A DNA stretch of 15,267 bases from FEN-1297 sp964498065. GTDB taxonomy: Bacteria > Bacteroidota > Ignavibacteria > Ignavibacteriales > Ignavibacteriaceae. The stretch is from the NCBI GenBank assembly GCA_964498065.1, contig CAZCFZ010000088.1:1-15267 (forward strand), in the 5' to 3' direction. Below, one piece after another: positions 8,558-15,154 of the stretch. The position numbers were made by a program, and so were the translations under genes. The notes beneath the pieces are model-generated. The model was not told the origin of the DNA and searched no databases. It was given only the letters and a program-made list of their open reading frames with translations. The first letter of the stretch is position 1. The number at the start of each line of letters is the position of its first letter.

Positions 8558-9562
8558 ATGACAGCAATTAAAAAGCCAGGATTGAAAAAATTAAAATGGG
8601 GAGTAGCAGGGTGCGGCAGGTTCACTGAATTTTCCTTTATTCCCACAATACACTTACTGCGGAAAAGTACCCTTAACTCTGCATTCAGCAATAGTGAGAA
8701 AAGGGTAAAATTTATAAGTGAAAAGTTCGGCATTCCGAATAAGTTTTCTAATTATGACGATTTTTTAAAATCCGATATTGATGCAGTTTATATTGCAAGT
8801 GCGAATGTCGATCATTATGAACAGGTAATAAAAGCCGCTAAAGCAGGAAAACATATTCTTTGTGAAAAGCCTTTATCCATTACTTCTTCCCAGGCGGAAG
8901 AAATGGTTAACGCGTGCAAAGAGAATAATGTTTTACTTTCAGTTAATTATGTCCACAGGTTTCACCCTTTAATAATTAAAGCAAAAGAATTAATTGATGC
9001 ACAAATGCTTGGAAAATTAGTGTCCATAAGTTTAAACTTTAATGTTGATTTTACCCCCGGGAACAATTTTAGATTCAATAAACAGTTAAGCGGCGGAGGT
9101 GCACTTCGGGATTTAGGAACTCATATGATCGATTTGCTGAGATATTTCGGAGGCGAAATTATATTCATTAACGGTGTAGTTGATGACATTATTTATAAAA
9201 GCGAAGTGGATGACTTTGCCGCAGCAATAGTAAAATTTGAAAACAACGGCTATGGTTACTTTAATGTTTCGTTCAATAACAAGAAGGCATTTAATAGAAT
9301 TGAAATTTTAGGACACAAAGGTGCGATTAGTATTGAGAAATTAATAGCCGTAAAAAATATTCCTTCTAAATTAACAATTCTTCTTGAGGGTGAAGCAAAG
9401 AAAGCCTTTAGAAAAAGAGGAAATAAATTTTTGAATCTTTTAAAGTCCGTTCAAAAATCTTTCTTAAAGAATGAAACACCGCTGGTAACCGGATACGACG
9501 GTTATATAAATATGAAGTTAATGGAAGAATTAGAGGCTCGATGGCAGGCAGAAAAGATTTAG
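8558..9562 (+). CDS. Gfo/Idh/MocA family oxidoreductase
   Basis: A 334-aa NAD(P)-dependent dehydrogenase of the glucose-fructose oxidoreductase/inositol dehydrogenase family, acting on a sugar, inositol or related polyol. The N-terminal Rossmann fold has GVAGCGRF (residues 15-22). The family signature EKP is at 103-105. The catalytic region GGGALRDLGTHMIDLLRYFGG contains Asp185 and His189, the usual proton-relay pair. No signal peptide is seen, so it should be cytoplasmic. The ATG lacks a clear SD, as in several genes here. Its last 22 bases overlap the start of the class II aldolase gene, so the two are almost surely cotranscribed and translationally coupled and may act on the same carbohydrate. 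The substrate cannot be read from the sequence. Confidence 0.92.
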   Translation: MTAIKKPGLKKLKWGVAGCGRFTEFSFIPTIHLLRKSTLNSAFSNSEKRVKFISEKFGIPNKFSNYDDFLKSDIDAVYIASANVDHYEQVIKAAKAGKHILCEKPLSITSSQAEEMVNACKENNVLLSVNYVHRFHPLIIKAKELIDAQMLGKLVSISLNFNVDFTPGNNFRFNKQLSGGGALRDLGTHMIDLLRYFGGEIIFINGVVDDIIYKSEVDDFAAAIVKFENNGYGYFNVSFNNKKAFNRIEILGHKGAISIEKLIAVKNIPSKLTILLEGEAKKAFRKRGNKFLNLLKSVQKSFLKNETPLVTGYDGYINMKLMEELEARWQAEKI

Positions 9563-10197
9563 TGGATATTTGCCACAGGGTATTTGAGAAAGGTTTTGTC
9601 TCCGCATATGATGGAAACATTTCCATGGTAACTTCCGAAAATACTTTTTTGATTACTAGGTCAGCTGTACGTAAAGGTGATGTTACGGAAGATGATATTT
9701 TAGAGATTGATTCATCAGGCAGAATCTTGAATGGAAGGGGCAAAATTTCCACAGAATATAAAATCCATTTGTATGCTTATTCAAAAAGACCGGAAGTAAA
9801 TGCCGTTGTCCATTGTCATCCGGTTTATGCAACAGCCTTTGCCTCTTTGGGCCAGGGATTAACCGGAAATTATTTCCCTGAAGTTATTTTAACGCTTGGT
9901 AAAGTTCCGCTTTGTAAATATGCAACACCTTCAACCGATGATCTGCCTTTAAGTATGGAGCCGTATATTGATCACTCATGGGCATTCCTGTTTCAAAACC
10001 ACGGTGCCGTTACTTTGGGAAAAACTTTGAAAGATGCATATAATAAAATGGAAAAGCTCGAACATACAGCACAAATTCTTTTTACTGCAAAATTGTTGGG
10101 CGGAGCAAAGGAATTACCTTACGAAAAAATAAAAGAACTTATTGGCCTGTCAAAACAAAATTACGGGCTTGATATCGATGAAAGAAATATTTTTTAA
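9541..10197 (+). CDS. Class II aldolase/adducin family protein (FucA-like)
   Basis: A 218-aa zinc-dependent class II aldolase, close in size to E. coli L-fuculose-1-phosphate aldolase (215 aa). The catalytic and metal residues line up in register: Glu72 in KISTEYKIH, His91 and His93 in HCHP, and His154 in NHGAV, against Glu73, His92, His94 and His155 of FucA. The protein should therefore cleave a ketose phosphate to dihydroxyacetone phosphate and an aldehyde, or act on a similar substrate. Alternatives within the family are ribulose-phosphate 4-epimerase, methylthioribulose-phosphate dehydratase and the aldolase of 5-deoxyribose disposal. The ATG lies inside the end of the Gfo/Idh/MocA gene. 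The gene has no kinase or isomerase next to it. Family is certain; substrate is not. Confidence 0.9.
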   Translation: MAGRKDLVDICHRVFEKGFVSAYDGNISMVTSENTFLITRSAVRKGDVTEDDILEIDSSGRILNGRGKISTEYKIHLYAYSKRPEVNAVVHCHPVYATAFASLGQGLTGNYFPEVILTLGKVPLCKYATPSTDDLPLSMEPYIDHSWAFLFQNHGAVTLGKTLKDAYNKMEKLEHTAQILFTAKLLGGAKELPYEKIKELIGLSKQNYGLDIDERNIF

Positions 10198-10228
10198 TTA
10201 AAGTTTAAATGATAGAAAGAAAATATAC

Positions 10229-11230
10229 ATGCCGTCTAAACCGAAATTGAAAGTTGCTCTGCTCCTCGGTGGTACGTCTCCCGAAAGACAAGTTTCTAAA
10301 TCATCCGGGATTTCTATTTACAAAGCTCTAAAAACTTTGGATTATGAGATTATTTTAATTGACCCGGCTTACGGTGTAAATCAGCCGACTAAAGAAGACG
10401 ATTTTTTTTCGGATGAAGATTTTACTCAAATATCAAATAGAAATTATGTCGAGGCAATTAACTCAAAATTATTTGATGATGTTGATATTGCCTTCCTTGC
10501 TTTGCATGGTAAATGGGGAGAAGACGGAACGATTCAGTCGCTGCTTGAGTTACGCGGTATTAAATATACCGGCTCTAATGTAATCTCCAGCGCAATTTCA
10601 ATGGACAAAATTATGTCGAAGATTTTATTTCAGCATTATGAAATAAAAACGCCTAAATGGATTTCTGTTGAAAACACCGACGACGAGAGCGGCATAAAAA
10701 AAAGATTAAAAAACAATTTCGGTTATCCATGTGTTGTTAAACCTAATGATCAAGGCTCTACCGTTGGTTTAACTATTTGTAAAAGTGAATCCGAATTGAA
10801 AAATGCGGTTAAGTTGGCAAGGGAATTTTCTAATAAAGTTCTAATAGAAGAATATGTCGCCGGACATGAAGTAACTGTAGGAATTCTTGAAGATAAAGCT
10901 CTCCCGGTTCTGGAGATAAAACCTAAACATGGAATTTATGATTATGAATGCAAATATACTTCAGGCATGAGCCAATATGAAGTTCCTGCAAAATTACCTG
11001 ATTGGATCAAAACAGAACTGCAGTCGGAATCTGTAAAAGCTTTTAAAGCATTGGGCTGCACGGTTTACGGCAGACTTGATTTTAGGGTAAGCAATGATTA
11101 TAAAACTTATTGCCTGGAAGTTAATACTTTACCCGGAATGACATCGACAAGCCTTGTCCCTAAAATGGCAAAAGCTGTCGGCATTTCATTTGAGGAATTG
11201 GTAGATAGAATTATAAAACTAAGTCTTTAA
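10229..11230 (+). CDS. ddl: D-alanine--D-alanine ligase
   Basis: An ATP-grasp ligase joining two D-alanines for the peptidoglycan stem peptide, in the cytoplasm. The 333-aa protein carries GGTSPERQVS with the substrate-binding Glu19. The ATP-grasp segments are VVKPNDQGSTVG and LIEEYVAGHEVTVG, then the omega-loop YDYECKY with Lys242-Tyr243. GRLDFR and EVNTLPGMTSTSLVP supply the metal and phosphate ligands. The Lys-Tyr pair is typical of enzymes making D-Ala-D-Ala rather than the D-Ala-D-Lac of vancomycin-resistant types. An AGAAAG stretch upstream may bind ribosomes. Its TAA is directly followed by the ATG of the ftsB/divIC-like gene, which links precursor synthesis to division. Complete and ordinary. 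Confidence 0.97.
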   Translation: MPSKPKLKVALLLGGTSPERQVSKSSGISIYKALKTLDYEIILIDPAYGVNQPTKEDDFFSDEDFTQISNRNYVEAINSKLFDDVDIAFLALHGKWGEDGTIQSLLELRGIKYTGSNVISSAISMDKIMSKILFQHYEIKTPKWISVENTDDESGIKKRLKNNFGYPCVVKPNDQGSTVGLTICKSESELKNAVKLAREFSNKVLIEEYVAGHEVTVGILEDKALPVLEIKPKHGIYDYECKYTSGMSQYEVPAKLPDWIKTELQSESVKAFKALGCTVYGRLDFRVSNDYKTYCLEVNTLPGMTSTSLVPKMAKAVGISFEELVDRIIKLSL

Positions 11231-11524
11231 ATGGCAATTATAAAAAATAAAAAAATAAAATATTATATTTTTTTTATCTTTGTTCTAATCGGGTTGTTAT
11301 ATCTTTTATTTAATGATTCGGGAGTTGTAAAGTATCTTAAATTGAAATCTCAACTGAAAAACTTGAACGAACAAATATCAAATGTCAAAAAAGATAATAA
11401 AAAAATCCAAGCGGATATAGATTCACTCCGGGAAAAAATTCCTGCCAAAATTGAAAAAACTGCCCGTGAAAAATACGGTATGATTAGAAAAGGTGAAAAA
11501 ACCATCAAGATTATACAGAAATAA
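11231..11524 (+). CDS. FtsB/DivIC-family septum formation protein
   Basis: A 97-aa bitopic membrane protein of the septum formation initiator family (FtsB/DivIC). These proteins form a coiled-coil complex with FtsL and FtsQ/DivIB at the division site. It has a short basic cytoplasmic tail, one membrane helix at about residues 10-29, a coiled coil at about 33-72, and the C-terminal family motif AREKYGMIRKGE. It begins at the base after the ddl stop, so it is translationally coupled to ddl. The assignment rests on size, topology and the C-terminal motif; primary sequence alone does not decide between FtsB and DivIC naming. Confidence 0.88.
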   Translation: MAIIKNKKIKYYIFFIFVLIGLLYLLFNDSGVVKYLKLKSQLKNLNEQISNVKKDNKKIQADIDSLREKIPAKIEKTAREKYGMIRKGEKTIKIIQK

Positions 11525-11557
11525 TTTTAAAATTTTTTAGATTATTTATTAACTCGT

Positions 11558-12850
11558 ATGAGCAAATTTAATTTTCCTCAAATTCCGTTAGCCGAAAGAG
11601 TAAGGCCTAAAAGTATAGATGAATTCAGCGGGCAGGAAGCGTTATTGGGAAAAGGTAAGCCTATAAGATTGATGATAGAGAATGATACATTAAGTTCATT
11701 TATCTTATGGGGTCCTCCCGGAACTGGGAAAACGACAATAGCAAAAATAATTGCAGAACACACTAAAGCCGAATTTCATCAAATAAATGCTGTCTCATCG
11801 GGTGTTAAAGATATTAGAGGGATAATTGATATAGCTTCTTATAACAAATCATTGGAAAAAAGGACTATATTATTCATTGATGAAATTCATCGGTTCAACA
11901 AAGCACAGCAGGATGCTCTTCTAAATTCGGTGGAATCAGGACTAATTACTTTAATAGGGGCAACTACGGAAAATCCTTCATTTGAAGTTATCCCCGCATT
12001 ACGATCCAGGGCAAGAGTTTATATCCTTGAAGATTTATCAAAAAGTGATTTGACTGCAATTCTTAATTCGGCATTAAAAAACGACGAACTGCTGTCATCT
12101 CTTAATATTGAAAAAATAGATGTTGATTTTTTGATTTACCTATCAGGCGGAGATGCAAGATCGTTGTTAAGTATATTAGAAGCAGCTGTAATTCAAGAAA
12201 TAAATTCTGATCCTATTTTAATTAGTAAGGAAGTTCTGGAAAATGTTGTTCAAAAGAAAAATATAATATATGACAAAGGCGGTGAGGAGCATTATAATGT
12301 TATATCAGCCTTTATAAAAAGCGTTAGAGGAAGCGATCCCGATGCTGCTTTATACTGGCTGGCGAGAATGCTCGAAGGCGGGGAAGATCCGTTATTCATT
12401 GCAAGGCGACTGGTTATTCTTGCCTCTGAAGATATAGGTAATGCATCGCCCAATGGCTTAGTACTGGCGGAAGCTGCGTTTGGTGCCGTGGATAAAATCG
12501 GTATGCCGGAAGCTAGAATAATTTTAGCACAATGTACTACTTATCTAGCATCTTCACCTAAAAGCAATGCGGCCTATATGGGATTGGAAATGGCAGCTGG
12601 AGATGTTAAGAAAAAACCGTTATTTCCGGTACCTATTCATCTGAGAAATGCACCCACTAAATTGATGAAAGAAATAGGCTATGGTAAAGAATATAAATAC
12701 CCCCATGATTTTGAAAATCATTTTATTTTAGAAAATTATTTACCTGATGAATTAAAGAACTCACAATATTATTATCCAACTGAAAACGGTCAGGAGAAAA
12801 ATTTAAAAGATAGGTTGAAATTTCTCTGGAAGAATAGGAAAAAATATTAA
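11558..12850 (+). CDS. rarA: Replication-associated recombination protein A (AAA+ ATPase)
   Basis: RarA (MgsA) is an AAA+ ATPase related to the clamp loader and to eukaryotic WRNIP1; it acts at stalled replication forks. Walker A is GPPGTGKTT at residues 52-60 (Lys58). Walker B is DEIHRFNKAQQD starting at Asp108. Sensor 1 lies in GATTENPSFEV and sensor 2 in GGDARSLL. The C-terminal tetramerisation region keeps ARMLEGGEDPLFIARRL, SEDIGNA and PIHLRNAPTKLMK. The 430-aa length matches the family (447 in E. coli). It follows the ftsB/divIC-like gene by 33 bp and is the last gene of the + strand series. Its stop codon overlaps that of the convergent dprA gene by four bases, with no room for a terminator between them. 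Confidence 0.97.
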   Translation: MSKFNFPQIPLAERVRPKSIDEFSGQEALLGKGKPIRLMIENDTLSSFILWGPPGTGKTTIAKIIAEHTKAEFHQINAVSSGVKDIRGIIDIASYNKSLEKRTILFIDEIHRFNKAQQDALLNSVESGLITLIGATTENPSFEVIPALRSRARVYILEDLSKSDLTAILNSALKNDELLSSLNIEKIDVDFLIYLSGGDARSLLSILEAAVIQEINSDPILISKEVLENVVQKKNIIYDKGGEEHYNVISAFIKSVRGSDPDAALYWLARMLEGGEDPLFIARRLVILASEDIGNASPNGLVLAEAAFGAVDKIGMPEARIILAQCTTYLASSPKSNAAYMGLEMAAGDVKKKPLFPVPIHLRNAPTKLMKEIGYGKEYKYPHDFENHFILENYLPDELKNSQYYYPTENGQEKNLKDRLKFLWKNRKKY

Positions 12851-13968
12851 AGGAGAGCGAACATTTTACCGGGGAGCTGCTTTACCATTCCTTTAAATTC
12901 TAGTGATAGTAAATGAACTAAACAATCCGACGTCGACAAGTTTGTTAATGTAGAGATTTTATCTATTTGTAAGGCTTCATTTGTCAAAGCGTCAATTATC
13001 TTTTCTTCAAACAAATTTAACTCCACATTTTGTTTGGGAATATTTTTACCTATAACCGGTTTAAGTTTTAATTCCAGCTCAACAAGTATATCTTCAGCCG
13101 TTCTTACAAGTTTGGCCTCACCTTTCTGTATTAATAAATTTGTTCCCTCGGATTGTCTAATTCCAACATTACCGGGAACCGCAAATGTCTCACGATTTTG
13201 ATCCAATGCAAAAGCCGCAGTCTGCATTGCACCGCCGTTTATGCCGGTTTCAATTACAAGACATCCCATACTAAGACCTGAAATTATTCTATTTCTCTTA
13301 GGAAAATTTTGAGCGTCCGGTTTAGTACCTAACCGGTATTCTGATACGATTACTCCTCTTTCGGAAATTTCTTCGAACATACGCTTGTTTTCAGGCGGAT
13401 AAATTATATCCAGCCCGGAGCCAATAACTGCAATTGTCCTGCTGTTATTTCTTAAAGCGGATGAATGTGCAATTGAATCAATTCCTCTTGCTAAACCGCT
13501 TGTTATTGTTATCCCTTGACTGGCTAAATCAGAAGCAAATTTTTCAGCCTGCACCTTACCGTAATTTGTCGGTTGTCTTGTACCCACAATAGCTATTGAA
13601 TAATTGTCTTTCTCAATAAATTCTCCTTTAATATATAAGATTATAGGCGGGTCATAGATATTTTTTAATAAAGGCGGGAATTCTTTATCCCATATGGTAA
13701 TTATTTGCGCATTAATTTTATCTAACTTTTCTAGTTCCTTTTCAACCGATTGTTTTGTTTGGTTAAATAATAAATTACTTTTTTGAATCCGATTAGCCAG
13801 ATTTGTACTGATGCCGTCAACTTGAAGCAGCGATTTATATTCTGCGGAAAGAATTTTTTGGGTTGACCGGAATTTTGATAAAAGATTTCTCAATTTCCCC
13901 GGGCCAATACCTTCGACGGAAAGAAGCAAAGTTAAATTAGTTAGTTCTTCTAAATTAAGTTTAGTCAA
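12847..13968 (-). CDS. dprA: DNA processing protein DprA
   Basis: DprA binds incoming single-stranded DNA during natural transformation and loads RecA; it is also widespread in bacteria not known to be competent. The 373-aa protein has all three parts: an N-terminal helical SAM/HhH-like domain (about 1-65), the Rossmann-like core and a C-terminal winged helix (about 310-373). The core carries IAIVGTRQPTNYG, SGLARGIDSIAH, VIGSGLDIIYPPEN, FPKRNRIISGLS, IETGINGGAMQTA and FAVPGNVG. The start must be a non-ATG: TTG at 13968 is the only standard start after an in-frame TGA at 13983-13981. The ribosome binding site is poor. It begins 28 bp after the EutN-like gene, so it is probably the third gene of that transcript. 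Confidence 0.96.
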   Translation of the reverse strand: MTKLNLEELTNLTLLLSVEGIGPGKLRNLLSKFRSTQKILSAEYKSLLQVDGISTNLANRIQKSNLLFNQTKQSVEKELEKLDKINAQIITIWDKEFPPLLKNIYDPPIILYIKGEFIEKDNYSIAIVGTRQPTNYGKVQAEKFASDLASQGITITSGLARGIDSIAHSSALRNNSRTIAVIGSGLDIIYPPENKRMFEEISERGVIVSEYRLGTKPDAQNFPKRNRIISGLSMGCLVIETGINGGAMQTAAFALDQNRETFAVPGNVGIRQSEGTNLLIQKGEAKLVRTAEDILVELELKLKPVIGKNIPKQNVELNLFEEKIIDALTNEALQIDKISTLTNLSTSDCLVHLLSLEFKGMVKQLPGKMFALL

Positions 13969-13996
13969 AATATCTAAAAATCATTGATGAAAACTT

Positions 13997-14269
13997 TTAA
14001 ACTACTTCTAGTTCATCAACAACGGCTACTATCATTGTATGCACAGGGGCTTTCCTATGCCCGAGAATTTGTTTAACAGCAGCACCCTCTTGAACTACCA
14101 GTACAGTATCCCCGACTCCCGCATCAATTAAATCCAAGGCAATTATATCTTTTTTCCCTATAAAATTTCCTTTGAGATCAATTTGATGAACTACCAATAG
14201 TTTGTGGCCAACCAAGTTTGTATTTTTCTGAGTGGAAACAATGTTCCCCTTAACTTTTGCCAGAAGCAA
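13997..14269 (-). CDS. EutN/CcmL-type bacterial microcompartment vertex protein (BMC-P)
   Basis: A 90-aa protein with the full EutN/CcmL pattern: MLLAKVKGNIVSTQK at the start, HKLLVVHQID, then DLIDAGVGDTVLVVQEG and a C-terminal IVAVVDELEV. In carboxysomes and metabolosomes this family forms pentamers that cap the vertices of the protein shell. The start is TTG at 14269, which gives the family's standard N-terminus and lies inside the DUF3098 gene (20-bp overlap), with GGAACAAG just upstream. No BMC-H or BMC-T shell gene, encapsulation peptide or signature enzyme is in the window, so the vertex protein stands alone here, between DUF3098 and dprA. Either shell genes are elsewhere in the genome, or this pentamer does something else. 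Family call is strong; role is open. Confidence 0.9.
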   Translation of the reverse strand: MLLAKVKGNIVSTQKNTNLVGHKLLVVHQIDLKGNFIGKKDIIALDLIDAGVGDTVLVVQEGAAVKQILGHRKAPVHTMIVAVVDELEVV

Positions 14270-14546
14270 TTTCTTGTTCCTCTTTCTTTTCAGGCTGTTC
14301 TTTCTTCATATAAAGAATAGATGCCGGGAGGATAAACAAATAACCTATTATTAATAAAATCGGAGAAATAAATAAAGAAGGAAAGCTGTTCCAAGAACCC
14401 ATGGACATAAAATAGAAGCCGATAATAATAACAGCGATACCCAGCATTAGCAGCATATAATTTTTTTTATCCCAATAAATACTGAAATCCGGCAGGGCAG
14501 TTTTTTTAGCTTTTTTTATATTTCTTCTATTAACCTTTTTTGCCAT
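14250..14546 (-). CDS. DUF3098-like small membrane protein
   Basis: A 98-aa protein with a basic N-terminus (MAKKVNRRNIKKAKK), a short FSIYWDKKNYMLLMLGI lead-in and two membrane helices at about 29-48 and 56-78, then a charged tail. This is the arrangement of DUF3098 proteins, found mainly in Bacteroidota and relatives; the function is unknown. The ATG has a good ribosome binding site (GGAG at 14556-14553, six bases away). It is the first gene after the intrinsic terminator at 14600-14564, and its end overlaps the start of the EutN-like gene by 20 bases, which implies translational coupling. Expression may depend on read-through of that terminator. Confidence 0.75.
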   Translation of the reverse strand: MAKKVNRRNIKKAKKTALPDFSIYWDKKNYMLLMLGIAVIIIGFYFMSMGSWNSFPSLFISPILLIIGYLFILPASILYMKKEQPEKKEEQEIASGKS

Positions 14547-14563
14547 TATTTACTCCGAAAATT

Positions 14564-14600
14564 AAAAAATGAAGCCCGGTAATGGGGGTACTACCGGGCT
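14564..14600 (-). terminator. Intrinsic terminator
   Basis: Perfect 9-bp GC-rich stem AGCCCGGTA (14600-14592) with TACCGGGCT (14581-14573), extendable by a G.U pair, a 10-base loop, then TCA and TTTTTT (14569-14564). This is the strongest terminator in the window. It ends the structured RNA and sits just before the ribosome binding site of the DUF3098 gene. Confidence 0.85.
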
Positions 14601-14647
14601 CGACTCGTTTTACATCAAAGGGCAGGGGAGAACCCTCTGAAAGAGTC
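14564..14647 (-). ncRNA. Compact structured RNA with two C-rich loops (sRNA or leader)
   Basis: A strong promoter predicts a start at about 14647. The RNA would begin with GACTC (14647-14643), which pairs with GAGTC (14606-14602). Inside lies an 8-bp stem TCAGAGGG/CCCTTTGA (14640-14633 with 14622-14615, one G.U), capped by the loop TTCTCCCCTG. The terminator hairpin follows with loop GTACCCCCAT and six Ts. Total about 84 nt. Both loops expose runs of C, as in known sRNAs that bind Shine-Dalgarno sequences. It could equally be the 5' leader of the DUF3098 gene, which starts 17 bases after the T run. It matches no Rfam family that I recognise by eye. Confidence 0.55.
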
Positions 14648-14653
14648 ATCGGA

Positions 14654-14682
14654 AATATAACCCGATAACTTCTTTTTGTCAA
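14654..14682 (-). promoter_or_regulatory. Sigma70-type promoter TTGACA-17-TATATT
   Basis: TTGACA (14682-14677) is a perfect -35 box. A 17-base spacer leads to TATATT (14659-14654), one mismatch from TATAAT. The predicted start at about 14647 coincides with the first base of the structured RNA's closing stem. It begins seven bases downstream of the stop of the 82-aa gene. Confidence 0.7.
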
Positions 14683-14688
14683 GGAAAA

Positions 14689-14937
14689 TTATTTACTAAT
14701 CTGATAAACAATTTTTCTTATTGTATCAAACTGTAGATAAGGGTATTCTTCCCTTATGGAATCTATGGCATCTCCTGCACTTATCTTACTAGCTCTTAAT
14801 TGTTTAAATTTCTTCCTTATTTGATAATCTCTTACGGATTTTTCGTCAATTAGCCCTTGTGAACTTAATAGTTCATATATATCGTCACTAATAAGATCGG
14901 ATAGAGGATTGTCTATTTTAGCTTTTACTGTTTTCAT
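14689..14937 (-). CDS. Unknown 82-aa charged, helical protein
   Basis: I do not recognise this protein. It is soluble, highly charged and probably all-helical, with no signal peptide or membrane segment. The middle (RDYQIRKKFKQLR) is basic. The end, AIDSIREEYPYLQFDTIRKIVYQ, looks like a helix-turn-helix recognition unit, so binding to nucleic acid is a reasonable but unproven guess. Coding status is supported by a strong ribosome binding site (GGAAGG just before the ATG at 14937) and a proper promoter and long leader upstream. The leader holds competing hairpins that could control its transcription. The next promoter starts right after its stop. It could be a lineage-restricted regulator. Confidence 0.7.
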   Translation of the reverse strand: MKTVKAKIDNPLSDLISDDIYELLSSQGLIDEKSVRDYQIRKKFKQLRASKISAGDAIDSIREEYPYLQFDTIRKIVYQISK

Positions 14938-15027
14938 CTCTGCCTTCCTTTTTTGTTGATATTAGTCGCTAGCCTTAAAAATATGTATCAAATAATATTT
15001 ACCATCTCCTCCTTAAAAAGTTCCAGT

Positions 15028-15148
15028 AAAAAACAAAAAACCGACCAGAGTAAATCCCTAAATCGGCACACCATTGCTACTCCGGTTATAAAAATTAATT
15101 AAAAATATTCCTCAGTAGCAAGTCGACGCTAAAAAAGCTCCATTTTTG
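15028..15148 (-). promoter_or_regulatory. Candidate attenuator or riboswitch leader with three competing helices
   Basis: Helix 1: TTGCTACT (15121-15114) with AGTAGCAA (15081-15074). Helix 2: ACCGGAGTA (15086-15078) with TACTCTGGT (15052-15044), nine pairs including one G.U. Helix 3: CCGATT (15066-15061) with GGTCGG (15046-15041), followed at once by TTTTTTG, an intrinsic-terminator shape. Helix 1 and helix 2 share 15081-15078, and helix 2 and helix 3 share 15046-15044, so they form the anti-antiterminator, antiterminator and terminator chain of an attenuator. The ligand or signal is unknown. An independent sRNA of about 120 nt is the alternative. Confidence 0.5.
15041..15066 (-). terminator. 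Terminator-like hairpin in the leader
   Basis: CCGATT/GGTCGG forms six pairs (two G.U) with a 14-base loop, followed directly by TTTTTTGTTT (15040-15031). The stem is modest, so termination would be partial or conditional, which fits an attenuator. It ends about 100 bases before the 82-aa start codon. Confidence 0.5.
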
Positions 15149-15154
15149 TGAGTA

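Noticed and set aside
8539..8733. 64-aa open frame antisense to the start of the Gfo/Idh/MocA gene
   Set aside because: It covers the conserved Rossmann motif of the real gene and has no start signals of its own.
9408..9752. 114-aa open frame antisense to the oxidoreductase-aldolase junction
   Set aside because: It crosses two real overlapping genes on the other strand, and its translation has no recognisable domain.
11578..11763. 61-aa open frame antisense to the Walker A region of rarA
   Set aside because: It is a mirror frame of a conserved ATPase motif.
14564..14647. 4.5S/SRP RNA, 6S RNA or a fluoride or ZTP riboswitch
   Set aside because: The GGAA tetraloop and asymmetric-loop motif of SRP RNA is absent, it is too short for 6S RNA, and the conserved cores of those riboswitches as I know them do not align.
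15028..15148. yybP-ykoY (manganese) riboswitch, suggested by GGAGTAGC
   Set aside because: Only this short string resembles the consensus; the second conserved loop is missing and the order of elements does not fit.
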